DNA of 64,000 bases from Dermanyssus gallinae. Taxonomy: Eukaryota > Arthropoda > Arachnida > Mesostigmata > Dermanyssidae. The notes below the pieces were generated by a model. That model searched no databases. It was not told the origin of the DNA and saw nothing but the letters and a program-made list of their open reading frames with translations. Where the stretch lies: the NCBI GenBank assembly GCA_003439945.1, contig QVRM01001753.1, forward strand, positions 1 to 64,000, read 5' to 3'. This document shows, piece by piece, positions 21,501 to 35,570 of this stretch (the stretch's first letter is position 1; each line of letters starts with the position of its first letter). A program made the position numbers and the translations under genes.

Positions 21501-24500
21501 GAACGTTGGGCTGGTCGTGTTGTCAGGCGTCATCATCGTCTGATGAGTTGTGACAAGTGAGTGAGTGGAATAGGTTGTCAGTTGTTGTCGTCGTCATAGT
21601 ATTCAAGTTATTTCGTGCTAACAATAATTCTTTCTAGTCGGTCGGAAATAGGTCGGTAGTACTGAAGTGAGGCACACACACGTACATACACGCCAACGAG
21701 CGGATTGAGTTGCTAAGTGAGAACATAAGTGTTGTCTACTAGCTAAACACGATTTATTTTGTGCTCTGACGATCTGAAGGCTGGTTTGTCGACATGCTGT
21801 GTGCAGCGCTGCGTTGACCTACACTTTGGCGCCTTGTAAAAGTTAATTATAGAAGAATAGCCGAGATGTGTGATGCGAGAAGTGTCAGATGTATGTGATT
21901 TTTCCGGGGGAAGCGTCGTAATGGGTAATTAGTTGGCAGTCTAGAGGTATATATATATAGTGTTGTTATTGTTGCGACAGCTGTCATTGTTGTTGTTTTT
22001 ACTGCTGTCGTTGTGTGGTTGTTGTTGTTTTTATTATTATTATCGTTGTTGTGTTTGTTGTTGCTGCTGTTGTCGTAGTGTTCTTGTTTTCATTATTATT
22101 GTTGTTGTTGGTGTTGTTGGGCTTGTTGTTGCTGCTATTGTCGTTGTGTTGCTGTTGTTGTTGGCAATATTGCTATTGTTGTCGTTACTGCTGTGGTTGT
22201 TGTTGTCGTTGTTGTTTCTGCCACGACATCATCTGATGTAGCATTCAGCAGTCGTGTTCGAACGCTTCTACGTCGCTTCGGCCTTTACATGTTCGTAACG
22301 ATTGTTGGAATCGTCCGAATAACCCAAATCCCGATTACATAGACATGCATTTCGTGACAGGTCGTGTTCAGGTCGAAAACAACACACGAATTACACGTCT
22401 TCTTACAATCATGCATTTGTAACTGTTCGTTGTAACCGCTGTAGAATAAAGACAGCACGAATTGCAAGTAGGACAATCCGAGACATCTTAGTCAATGGAC
22501 GACGATATTGCCTGTTTATCGATCGTTTGACAGATACTATATCTACGATCGAATGATTGATTCCATGGAACTAACCCATAGTAGTAGTAGTAGTAGTAGT
22601 AATACTAATTACTGTTGTTGTTGTTGAAGGTAGGTCTGCCCAAGCGTTAGCAAACAACGAGCATGGCCGATAACTGAGCGGGTGTCTGATTAGATATTTT
22701 GTCTGTGACACAATACACGTGACCCTTCTGTTGTTCGACCTGTAGGTAAAACAACCTCCTTAAAAATTTTTAAAAACAACCTCCTTAAAAAATGTTTTTA
22801 ATTCTAGGTAGCTGGTCGCGGGCCGTGACAACAGTGGCTGCCTGCAATTGTAGTATTATGGTATGATCACAGGATTTATTTTCATTTCAGATTGGGCAAA
22901 TTGTACAATAGTATGATCAGTATCACTACAGCCTCGTAATGATATCAAAATTCCAACTCGATCAGTACCAGCCCTGTTAACGGCTGGTAAAATGTTAAGA
23001 GGACACTGCACTGCACTCACTGCCATGATATCTTACACATACACCATAACAATATTTACAAACACATGTGTCAGAGGATTCATGTTAGGCGTCTTTCTGA
23101 CATAGGAGGTGGTGAAAACCGTGCCCAGTAAAACGGGCGGTTATATGCCTGTTTGGCCTGCCCGTGCCCTTCCGTTCTGACCTAACCATTGCATCTGTCA
23201 TATAAAAGTAGCAATATGGTAGTAAGCCAATAATTAATTTCTCTCTCTCTCCCTCTGTGTAATTGTGTTTATCTATCTCTGTTACAGTATTTGTCAAAAT
23301 CGACCGGCCAGAGGGCGGTTGTGTATTGCAGGTCTACGAAAAAAAATCGTTTGATCGGCGACACTTCAGCTTGAGTCGACTTTCTCCGGGAAGGTATCAC
23401 CACCGTGGCCTAGGCTTCGGGAGAAGGCGCCTGCGAAGACCACAGCAATAGCAATATCAACAATAACAACTACCACGACAACAACAACAAAAACAATATC
23501 ACCAACAACAACAACAACAACGACAGGTGACGACAACAGAGAGTCGAACTGGTGCTTGATGTTGATGTCGAGTTTGCGGCGACCTGGCAGCGGAGACTGA
23601 GTCCGCTACGACATGAGCGAACATTATGATGGATTCGATACAGTTTAGACGCAGACTCATTTTCGGGCTGGGCGCTTGCGCGGCAGCGGCCGGCGCCTGG
23701 TACCTCACCCGGCAGGAGTGTTCGTGCGGCGAATGCACCGATGCCGACACGACCGTCTACCTCGTCGAGAACGGGACGGAATGGCGCGCCATGTGCGAGG
23801 AGATCGTCTGGCAGATCCAGCGCTCGAAGGTCGTCGCTCTCGACTGCGAATGGGTGACGGCTTCGGCATCGGCTTCGGGTTCTTCGTCTTCAGTTGACGC
23901 CCCAAACATTATGTCGGACGATCAGATTGCTTGGGGTAGTGGCGGACGCGACGGCGGTAGGGGCGGCACTCGAGACGCCGGAAAAGGACGCCGCAAAATC
24001 GCCCTGTTGCAGCTGGCCACATCGCCCGGCTGGGTGGCGCTCATCCGACTGTCGAAGATGCGCGGCGTGCCGGACGAGCTGGCGCAACTGCTCAAAGATC
24101 CGAGCATCGTCAAGGTGGGCGTGGCCGTTCTCGACGATGCGGCCAAGATCCTCGACGACTACAAAGTGCAGGTGAACGGCTGTCTCGATCTCCGCTACAT
24201 GGCGCTGGCTACGCCCAAAATCAAGAAGGCCTTGCTGGAGGCCAATGCTAGCCTATCGTTGGCGTCGATGACCGAGGCTCTGCTGCAGACGCAGATGCTC
24301 AAGGATCCCGAGGTGCGCTGCTCCGACTGGGAGTGTCCGGAACTGACCAGCGAGCAGGTGAGCTACGCGAGCTACGACGTCGTGTGTGCGTTTGAGCTGG
24401 CTGAGCTCATCGCGCGCTCCAACGACTGGGTGACGCGCGTCATTGGCTGGATGCTGCCGAGTCATCTGTGGTTGGACTCCTACCTTCTGTCGCAGTATTC

Positions 24501-27500
24501 GGAGTTCATTGGCATACCGTTCCGGCGGCGACAGGCTGCGCTCAAGAAGCGCTCCGCTAGCGGCACACTACTAGCGGCGAAACAGGCGGCCGTCGTCGAC
24601 GTCGACGTCGTCAGCACCGAGGAGAAGACGCTGCGCGCGTACAGCACACGCAAGACGCCACTCTATGACAACTGCGTCCTGCTGTGCCCGGACGGCGAGA
24701 AGCTGTGCACATGTGATCGGCGCAAAGCTCAGTGGTACGTCGAACGTGGCCTTGGCCAGGTCGTCGACGAGGATCCGCTAACGGTTCAGCTGAGCTTCGA
24801 GCCGTCGCAGCGGGCAATCCTCGACGGCGAGTACTACAGCACAGCGAAGGAGAACGTCTGTGTGGTGTGCGGCTCGAAGGACGACCTCGTTCGCAAGAGC
24901 GTCGTGCCCAAGGAGTACCGGCGGTACTTCCCCAAGATTATGAAGCATCACAACGCGCACGACGTTGTGCTCACCTGCCTTCGGTGCCACAGCAAAAGCT
25001 GTCTGTACGACAACGTCCTCAAGGAGCGCCTGGCGCATGAGTGCGACGCGCCGCTGTCGTCGTCGACCATCAAGTACCGAGAGAATCCCGACCTTAAAGC
25101 CGTTCGGTATGCCGCCAATGCTCTGCTGAAAAACTCGTCGACTCTGCCCGAGGGTCGTCGGCTCGAGCTCGAGAATCAACTCAGGCAGGAGCTCAATGTG
25201 GACCAACTCACGGACGAACTGCTTGAGAGCGCGTCGAAGATCGATGCTCGCGAGAAGAACGAAAACTACGTCTCTCATGGCCGTAAAGTGGTCGAACGGT
25301 TTGCCGCAAGTGAAGGAGGTCTCATTCGACTAGAGACCATGTGGCGACAGCATTTCCTCGAGAAGATGGCCCCTGCCAACCTGCCACCCCTGTGGTCCAC
25401 CGATCACCACCATGAGGTAATTAATAATTTCTCGGACAGACTTTCTGAACAGCGTTCTAGAGCCTATTCGAGATGGAACTGTTGACGTTTGTTCTGCCGC
25501 GCTGAAATTGTATGTATATATATGTGTAACTTTTGCTTATGGCTAGTGTTGTGCACAGCATAACTTTGATCCTGGAGGCGAGGGAACCCGCTCGAAAAGG
25601 AATTGCTGTTGCAGCCTCTCGCTACTTGTTTGCAGCTCGCTCCACCTCACTGCCGCCGTCGCTTACGACAAAGACGACCTCACCGCCCCCGCCATCGCTG
25701 CATCTTTTGATCTTACTTAATCAAAAGCAGTATATAACATAGGACTATAGCTATAACATAGAACACAGCATAAAGACAAGTAATAATCCCTACAGCTGAA
25801 TATTCGAATACCATACTACAGCATATTCAAATACGTCCATACAATAACTATTATTAGCGTTGTTACACATAGTACTCGATTTATGAAATATAACACTCGA
25901 TTCAGCGTCTGCCATTTGTTGGTTGTTCATTTTATACGTTGTTCATCAATGTTCCCGAATTGCGCCCCCACAGGTTCTTGCAGTGAAACTGGCGTTTATC
26001 CGGGACTGTGACGCAGACTCGGCAAACGACCTCATGGCTCGCATTGGACTCAGCAACGAACGTGTGGACGAGATTCTTTCGAAGCTTAGAGATGAGGACA
26101 AGGTCAAGGTGGATAAGATGAGCATAAAAAAGGGACGTCTCGTCGAAAGCTTATCGGAACAGTCAAACGACTAATACGTGCCAGTTGTGGTGTATAGTAG
26201 GCTTCGTGTCGTACACTGTCACACACTATCGCGTCCCAAGGATGACCGGCCTAATCTGTTCGAGGCAGTGGAGTATCGCCAAAAGGTCTGGATTAATGCT
26301 GGAAAGGGGTCTCTCGGTCCCTCAGATTGACTACTCGTATCGAAGAGTTTTGCGCTAATCACCCACATACCCACAAGGCATACACACACACACAGACCGG
26401 CAAGCACGGAACTTGACACAAAGAACAAATGCAGACAGTTGTTTTGGATTAGACACCGTATTGACAAATTTTGTTAGATGCAGCATGTTGTCGTCTTGTC
26501 TGTTCGAGCCAAGAAGGCAGAAGGCCAAACCAAAACATATGGCCGTCTGTATGGTTCCGCGCAGTCCGGCGATCATTAAGTTTCTGGGGAGTCTCTATCC
26601 CTCAATATTTATTTAAGCTAATATTCGTGCGCCCAAAAAACGAAACGTACGTGTCCGGTCTGCTAAATGTCGCTGATGGACGGAATGCAGCGCTGCCGTA
26701 GTTACAATTTTTTTTTAACAGCTCTGTGAGGACCCTGACGGCGTAAGATATAGATGACATGATGCGACGACTGTACATAGGTGAATAAACACAAAGTGTT
26801 GCACTGTTTATTGTTGACACGTTGTCTCTTGTTTTAAGACTGTTCGTTGCCTTTATGGGGGTCCGGGGGGGGGGGGGGGGGTCGTTAGTGCTAATGCAGC
26901 AGCTACGAGCATAAGTGCTACTAATGATACTGCCACTATTATATTACTACTACTACGGCTAAATCCACAAACCAAACGACAATTTCGGCCATTGCTTTTT
27001 ACTGGTAGCACGTTCGCATCGGCCGTGCGCTGCACGTCGGACGGATGCGGAATGCTTCCCTTACAACTATATATAGCATTAAGGAATGTCTATTTCAGCG
27101 GCTGGAAAATGTATGGCTGTTCGAAAACCCATACATGTGTGAAGCGAAGCATTGTCGACTACATACTGTTTCCGACAGATTGTTTGCGTTGAGCCAGGTC
27201 GCCGATCTATTACAAACCAAAACTTACTTTAGACCAATACGAAATTTCGTCAGCGAGAACAGAATGATAGCTTCTGCCACGTACCTTTTTCGAGCTCTGG
27301 AAGTTCTGGTAGCTCTAGTATTTGCTTGCCAAGGAACTAATAGATTTAAAAACGCTGCGTCTCGTATGGTGAGAAATGAGCCTAGATACTGAACGAAAAG
27401 AACTAGAGCCGTAGGCACCTTAGACGTTAGGCAAGTAATGAAATTGGACCAGCGGTGGACAATCATTATCAGAAACACCTTTTATAGCCCCAATACGAGC

Positions 27501-29217
27501 ACGATTTCAGCCAACGTTGGCGATCTTCGTAATTCACACGGTGTCGTAACACGTTCCCCCCTTCTCTAAGGTACTGGCGCTGGAAAAACTGTCTAAATGT
27601 TTTCTATATTTGTGACAGGCACACCTGATTGCTCTTGGCTAGAGCATCACTCATGAAGGAGAGCTCAAGTTAATGCTCCTGAAAGAAAGTAGAGAAGCCA
27701 CTACGTGTCTACGATTTGATCGGCGCTCTGTACTAGGCTGGATCTATGTAGATGCCACGGAGTAGTTTCGTGGGGACCACTGTCAGTTGTAGAGTTTCTG
27801 CGTTTAGGACTATATACGATTTCACGCGAATTTCTCCCCCCCATCCGTTCCCACTACAGACTCAAGCCAGTGGAACATACGATAGCTAGTGTCATGGAGC
27901 GAAGTTAATCAACCGGTTGACTTAGGGAATATTCCCTCGTTTACGCTAGGTGTTGACCCTGTATTTGTCAGGTCGCAGAGAAGCAGAGGGCGTTGTGCAA
28001 GAGATCCAAGGAGTAGTATCGCAAGATGCGGTCCCGGACTAATCGGGATAGTACTATTACCATACCTACCATTGGTTTATGGACTATGCCGACCGCGTTG
28101 CCGTAAAAGTAAGCAGCCCAACTAGGAACTGAGAAGGGTCTGTGGCTACTAGCGCACTAGCAGGTATTCAGCTATAGCCTTAGTCTTGAGGTCTGGACTC
28201 GCTTTTCGGCATGGGCACCACGTAAGACCCTGCCCCAGAATAAGTGGATAAGGGAGCGGATCCCAAAACGGTGTTTTAAATATGCTACTATAGTCTTTCC
28301 ACCCAAGGGGTAGCAGAGTGCTGATTTATAAAAATATTCGACTGCTGAACTCGCATATATTTCTTATATGATGCGTTTGGATTTGCATTCCTTCGTCTTA
28401 AGCTATAAACTGTTTAGATCTCCGTCTCTCTCAGTACTCATATACACATGAATAAACATAAAACGTAGATAATAAAAAGTTAAAAGGTGTACTGGCAATT
28501 ATTGTTCAATTATATTTTTACCTTATTTCTTTAATATATAGAAGAATAGTTGTTTGTATTACAACTTATTCCCCATAGAATTGTCTTTATACCTTATATT
28601 GCTTTTAAACGTACACATATGATACTGCAGCAAAGATTAGTTGCAGACAGCCAAACAAGTCGCCCGTTTGCCTTTCTTTAAGCTTGTTCCTATGTAATAG
28701 CGTCTTACGGAATTCATATATAGGGTACGAAATGGCCATGCAAAAGCTCTTACTCGAGACACTTGTGTTCCACCATCTTTGTGTTTTTGTTTTGTATTGA
28801 CTGTTAACAGTGCACTCCAGCATTAGTCTAATGGCCTCTCTGTGGCAAGCTAGTTTAGACTGGCCGACCTTAAGCTTGTTGAATGACTAATAAACGAATA
28901 TGCCCTAAATTGTGAGTAATCGTAATTGTATGTAACTCACGATATCTTATGACTGGCTGTAAACAATATTATTGGTAACTCTTGGGCGTAGGCAATAATA
29001 AATAATGCGCTAGAGTTGTGTAAAGATAATTGATGAATTGAGTATGGGAATAAACTGAGAAAGTCCTTTTGGCCTTAGACTCACTAGCGCACTTACCCAG
29101 GACCACCGGATATCCCAGACGTCTTTCCTTTGAAAGTCGAGCTGCTTTGCCCTTCCGGAGTCGGTGGCGACTTCAAAAAGACTCAGCGTCCCCGTCATAT
29201 CTATAATCGACATCATG
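12588..29217 (-). CDS. WDR35: WDR35 C-terminal alpha-solenoid and zinc-binding block (exons 12-22)
   Basis: Exon 12 closes the second propeller ([26 protein letters not shown]). Exons 13-19 encode the helical TPR-like solenoid: [103 protein letters not shown] and [17 protein letters not shown]. Exons 20-22 form the cysteine-rich end: [41 protein letters not shown] and CPLCHFPRQ. These provide paired CxxC motifs expected to bind zinc. The last exon, 78 bases, ends DNDHA before TAG at 12588-12590. Two copies of an identical 70-bp sequence flank exon 16. Confidence 0.93.
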
Positions 29218-32200
29218 CTGTTCACAAAGACACGTCAAATATTACAATATTTATTAGTTGCAAGGTAGGCCGCTATATATATATATATATATATAGTTTT
29301 TCGAGCTGACCCTCAGCCAAAATTTAACATCCACGGGACTGCGTTTCGCATTGCTTCATAGACGGACTCTTATAAACACAAATGTGCAACGGTGGGGGCT
29401 CGAACCCGCGCATCTATGTGTCTCTCCGGTTGCGAGACGCCTCTGAGCTCGATATTTGTATATATATATATATATATATATATTGAAACAATGATTCGTG
29501 AGGATATTGAAAGGCTATCTCTATGGTTCAAAAATAACGGCCTCTATATTAATTGGTCAAAAACAGGAATTGTTCAATTTAAAACTCCAAGAGGCCAATC
29601 GACAATCAATCCTGAAGCTTTTGCATGCGACCGCAAGCTTAATATACTAGTTGAAGCGAAGTTCCTGGGCATTGTTCTTGACGAACATCTGACGTTCCAG
29701 GCGCATGCGAAACATGTCAGAAAAAAAATTGTCAGTGGCGTAGCCGCCATATACCGCACACGCAAAATCCTTCCCCGCCAATGCCTTACGGCAATGTACC
29801 ACGCGTATGTACAGAGCCACCTAACATACGGTCTGGAGGTGTACGGTCTTTCTTATGCATCTAATATAACTCCGCTTCATTTGCTTCAGAAAAGAGCACT
29901 TCGTCTTGTCTTAGGCCTCCCACATCGCGTCTCAATAACGATAGAACAATATAAGGAACTCTCGGTGCTCCCGTTACCACATCTTATTAAATTTACCATA
30001 GTTGTCGAAATAAAGCGTATTCTTCTTGGCCATCATCCCAACCTGGTTGGCCTTATCGAATCTGCAAGGACCCAAAACACCCGAGGCTCGGCATCTCACT
30101 TGCTTATTGTCTCCCCGGCCACAAGTACGCAATCAAGGTTTGCACTATGAAATTCAGGTGTTACCTTGTGGAACAAGTTACCTAGTGGCATTAGGACACT
30201 AATATCGCTTAGTCAATTCAAAAACACTGCTAGAACGCACTATCTTACCTTACTTGCGTCTGAATAAACCATATTTATGTAATCATGTACACAATCTATA
30301 GAAAAATAATTGCAATAACACGAGATACTACGGTGATAATGTATAAAATCTTACTGTAACTTGTACATATGCTTCGCACTAGCCTGTGGCTATATGAAGT
30401 TGTAACATAAATGAGAAACTACAATTAAGAATGAATAAACGTCATATCATATCATATAGCCTCTTTAAAATTTTGCAAGTGCATTCAGAAAACCATCTTA
30501 GACTGGACAAATAAGACAATCTACGTAATAGTTAGTTTTATTTCTAGAGCAAAGATTTGTAACGCTTGAAAATTGAATTGACTTGTATATACAGTTTCAA
30601 ATAATGTACAGGTTCCAGGCAAAGCAACCATAGAAACAGAGGTATATATATATATATTTTTTTTTTACATCGAATAACTGGAAAAATGCATGGAGCGCAC
30701 CGGGCAACGTTGGTTAAGCCACGGTAGTGTGGGGCTGACAACCCCACTAAAATCCTGTCTCCTCAGTGCCTCTTATCGGGGTGGCCGCAGCGCTTTCTTC
30801 TCGAAATAACTTCACCTGGCCTCTTTATCTTGCCATCAAGGCAACTCGACCTCATGCGGTGGCTATTTTTGCTTTGGGGACAAATTCTGCGAATCTTCTT
30901 ACCGTAAACTAGGATTCACGATCCTTAGGGTTTGGCAAGTCAGCGAACTTCCTAGTCTTAGATTCCGAGGCAGTAGCTTTTGCACATTATGAAAAAAAAC
31001 ACAGTCTTCATAGCAGTACTTTATCGTCAACCTCAGTATCGAAGAATTGATTCTGTCTAGTATCCATAATGTCCGGACTGGAATGTTTCCCATTGCTGGT
31101 TCCATATATCCGTTCTGCTGAATAGCATTTTCTGTCGTTCGGAATCTAATTGAGGAGAGTCTTACAGTCAGTTCTTTAACAATTAGGTCAAAGGGAATCT
31201 GTCTAGAGAGGACTTATATGGCTGCTGTGGAAGCCGTACTACTTGCTCGTGCGATGTTGAGCACCATAGATGTTAGGGCCTTGTTGAGAAGGCGGCATGT
31301 GTTAACGCTGGTAGTCATGCGCTCCGATAGGGATGCGGCATATGGCAAGATGCAATCTACTACTGATGCTAAAAGATGGCGCCCAGCGTCAGTTACTTCT
31401 CTGATCCGCGGGAGGATTTCTCTACTGAGGCTTTAGCAGCTTGTTTGCTGCATAGAGCATATGAGGTATTCCTGTGAGAGCCCTATCCAGGATCACGCCC
31501 AGGTACTTGAACATGGGCGTGGGTGTTACAGAGTGCCCTTTCAGGCGTAATCTTAGATTTTGTTTAAGGCGCTTCAGGTCGTTTAAAACGATTGGTTCTG
31601 TTTTTTGTGTTAGTGCGAGACCTAGCGTGTGGAGGTATTGTCGGATATCCACAAGGGTTCCGTTGGCTGTTCCGTCGAGCAGATCTTCGTCACGGACTGT
31701 AACGATCAGTGCTAAATCGTCTGCATAGGTGACCAAATAAACTCACGAAGGATGTGGGCAGCCTAAGTACTCCATCTGAGGTTATATATCATCGGGTCTT
31801 ATATATCTTATATTCCCGGTGAAAGTAAACGTGTGTTGTTCGTACCGGACGGTGAGCCCAGTGGCGGCGGTTCTACTTGCTGGAACAGCTTCCTAGGATC
31901 TGAAGGCGGGAGAGCGCCGCCGACTATGAGAGATCCTACGCTCAAGGGGGAATACGAGCGGCGACGGATCAACCAGGAGGAAAGAGGCATGGGACGACCT
32001 AGAGGAGGATGCTCCGGGTGCCAGTGTCCGGAAACTTATACTAAACATCAGAAAATGGCTAAGTCGGCCCGTAGGAGAACTAACATTGCACACCGCCCAG
32101 GTCCTGAAAGGTTATGGGGGCTTCCAGTCCAACCTGTTCAGGATTGGGAAGGCTCCCAGCCTCACGTGCGTCCATTACGTTCATAGGCTCGAGGGTACTC

Positions 32201-35200
32201 CAGAGCAGACGATTCTGAGTTGTCCAGAATGGGTGTAGCAGAGGACAGGCCACGTTTTTAACCGAAAATACCATTAAAGATAAAACCGAACACGCGGGGG
32301 CGGACCTGCCCAGCATCTTCAGGTCAATGCATAGGTCTCTCTCCCAGTCGCATGAAGCGACGAAGATTTTTATAGAAATACTTACGTCAAAATCTACAAA
32401 AAAACAACCGCCGGACTGTGCACACCCCTCAAGCTTTTCGTGAGGCAGGAGTCCCGCACTACCGACCCACACTTGCAGATGAGTTTCCTGCAGTGGTGTC
32501 CGTGTGTGCAAACCGCATGTTCCAGTTACTCCTCGACACAAAGGAAAGGAACATGTGTTTTCAGCAAGAGTTGTCTGCTACCGTTGTAACCTCTACGTTA
32601 GTGCACTAATTCCTACTGAACGTATTTCGATTTGACAGCGCTGTTTTTGAGGTGAACGAGAAGTGCAAACGACGAAGGTCTATTTGCATGGAATTAATCT
32701 TTTTCACTATCACGAAGGACTGAATGCCTCAACCGCAATACAAAATGAACGCATCGCATGGATTAATTTATTTGACCCCAACTAGCTCCACCGGCGTGGA
32801 ACGTGCGAATGTATCGATGCTACGAAGGTTTACCGAAAACGACACGATGGGCCGCCTAACAGCAAGCGCTTTTCTTTTTAAGGACAACTAGCATCCTTTT
32901 CTGAGAAACTTGGTGACCGGTAATATAACTGTCACTCGGACAAAGTCACGGCCAAAGCGTAATCGCGCTAAAAAGATCAAGCTATGTGTCTGATGGGATC
33001 GGGGAGGCGAGGTGCACTACCAGCTTTGACACAGCCATGAAACGGTTAACAATGGAATGGTCGGAAAGCGCACCGAACTAGGCAATTGTAGATATGCGTT
33101 GTACTAGACTATCCTGCGTCCCCTACGGGCTTGGAACTTAACCTGAGGTTCATCTTCAATGCACCGAGGACCGGACATGATAAGATATCTATAGTTTCTC
33201 CAACAGTCCTTATGGCAGCATGGCCGCTGACCCTCAGCGGTATGGTTTATCACCTATTCTCAATAAGCATCGCTTAACGAAAATTCGATCAAGAACCGCG
33301 ATCGAACCGGCGGCACCCCGGTAGATGACAACCATGACTAGCGCACTAGTCCCCTAGACCACGCCGCCACACAGATACGCGTTGTACTACATCATAACAA
33401 AGCCTGCCCGCACTCGTTTGTGGCGACCGGTTGCAAATTGCTAGGTTTCGAATGGGATATTTTTTTTTTGTCTCGCTTTAGACGTTGTGCTGGCTCCACG
33501 TGAGTTAACAATGTCCCGCTTACAACAGGATACAACACAAAGGGAAAAGAACTTGGAACGTTTGGAGGATATTAAAGCCCGCCTTGTTCACTTTTTGCAT
33601 CAAAAACCGAGCAGTTCTAGAAAGATGAAATGTTCTTATTGAGAGGGCGTTTGGCAAATGTAATTGAAGGAGGCGGTATATATATATATATATATAAATA
33701 TATACACATATACTCCGGGCTCGCGGATACCCGGAGGTATTCATTAACTATATCGAACGCTTGTACCTCTCATCTAAAACTCTCATAGAATTTGGACAAG
33801 AATGTCGCACATTTCGGCCAACTAGGGGTGTTAGGCAGGGAGATCCTCTGTCCCCCCTCTTATTTAATCTAGTTCTCGACGACATTCTTTCAAAATTAGA
33901 CAAAACTAATATCGGGTACCAACTTACTGATGACTTCCGCCTTATGGGCTTAGCCTTTGCGGATGATCTCATCCTCCTAGCCTCCACGAAATCCACTCTC
34001 CAACGGCTCCTTAATATTGCGGACTCACTTTTAAAATCCCGAGGCCTTGAAATTAATACTAATAAAAGCTTTACTATCTCCCACCTATTTAATAGGAAGG
34101 AAGGTAAAGGTTTTATCAATACCGTATCAGAATTTAACGTTGGAGATCGGCAATTGCCAGCTAAAGGTATGAGCGATCGATGGAGATATCTTGGAGTCGA
34201 CTTTGACAGCAATGGCAGAGTCGACTCCACCAAGGATATACTCCTTAACTTACTCAACAGACTCACGATAGCTCCCCTTAAGCCCCACCAAAGACTCATA
34301 TTTTTGAAAGACTTTCTCATTCCCCGTCTCCTATATAAACTGGTCTCCGGTCCCAGACCATCTTACGCACTCCTTAGTGACCTAGATAAAGAGATCAGAA
34401 AGGTTGTTAAATCGAAATGGCTTAAGCTCGAAAACTCGGTGCCGAGCGCCTACCTGTACACGCACACAGCACACGGCGGTCTGGACATCCCCTGCCTCCA
34501 AACATTCATTCCCAGAATCCGCCTCTCCCGCCTGACAGCACTACAACACTCCACGCACCTTGGGGTCCAATAGATGCTAACCACCGAGCACTTTAAAAAA
34601 GATCTTGCGAAAACAAGACTTCTTTGCGAGCGCTTGGGAACCTCCATTGAGACCGCTACACAAGAGACCGATTACTGGTCTCAACAACTACACAACACGT
34701 TCGATGGGGCACATTTTAAAAAAGCACACGAAACGCCCTTTGTACATTACTGGATTAAGGGTATGCCCTACCTATCTGGTAAGGAGTATTTAAACCTACT
34801 AAAGCTCAGGATCAACGCACTACCAACGCGTGCCAGATTGGCCAGGGGACGCCCGGGCTACAACAAACGTTGTAGGCACGGGTGTCATGCGCCTGAGACG
34901 TTGGCTCATGTCGCTCAGGTGTGCGATATAACACACAAACAAACCATAAAGAGACATGCCGACGTCTGTGATCGCGTGGCGCGTCTTCTCCGCGAAAGGG
35001 GTCATGAGGTGGTTCGTGAGCGAGTATTCCGTCGACCGGACGCACCGGGTCTAAAGCCCGACCTCGTAATAACAACACCTACCGAGGTCTGGGTTTTAGA
35101 TGCCGAGGTTTGCGGCCCGAACCGGTACCTGGCAAAAGCACGGCAAGACAAGATCGCCAAATATGACGTCGAGTTCCTAAGAGCGGCGCTCCCCTACCCG

Positions 35201-35536
35201 CAAAAACCTCGCGGATTCGGATCTATCACTATCTCTATGAGTGGTGTATGGGACTCCGAATCTGCGAGGACGCTCTTGGGGCTCGGCGTCACGAAGAGGA
35301 ATCTTAAGGATCTCACCGTTTTAACTTTGCAAGGAACCTTGAGGATATATCGCTCGCACCGGGTCCATAAGAGCGGGGGCTACCATCAAGCAAGGACACG
35401 GACAACTGACTCTTAACTTCACGTGACACCTTTTTACCACCATTTTTATTAAGGCGAGCACTGCCGAGTGTGCAAACGTATTGTAAATGATTAATAAATC
35501 ATCACAATATTTTCTATATATATAAATATATACACA

Positions 35537-35570
<34 letters not shown>

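Noticed and set aside
25417..25973. Treating the spliced form as the only EXD2 isoform
   Set aside because: The read-through end matches the vertebrate C-terminus and length, so the second exon is listed only as an alternative.
33300..33370. tRNA gene suggested by A and B boxes
   Set aside because: The tRNA-like part is joined to a long non-tRNA body shared with a second copy at 61417-61683 and the cloverleaf is imperfect, so it is a SINE head.
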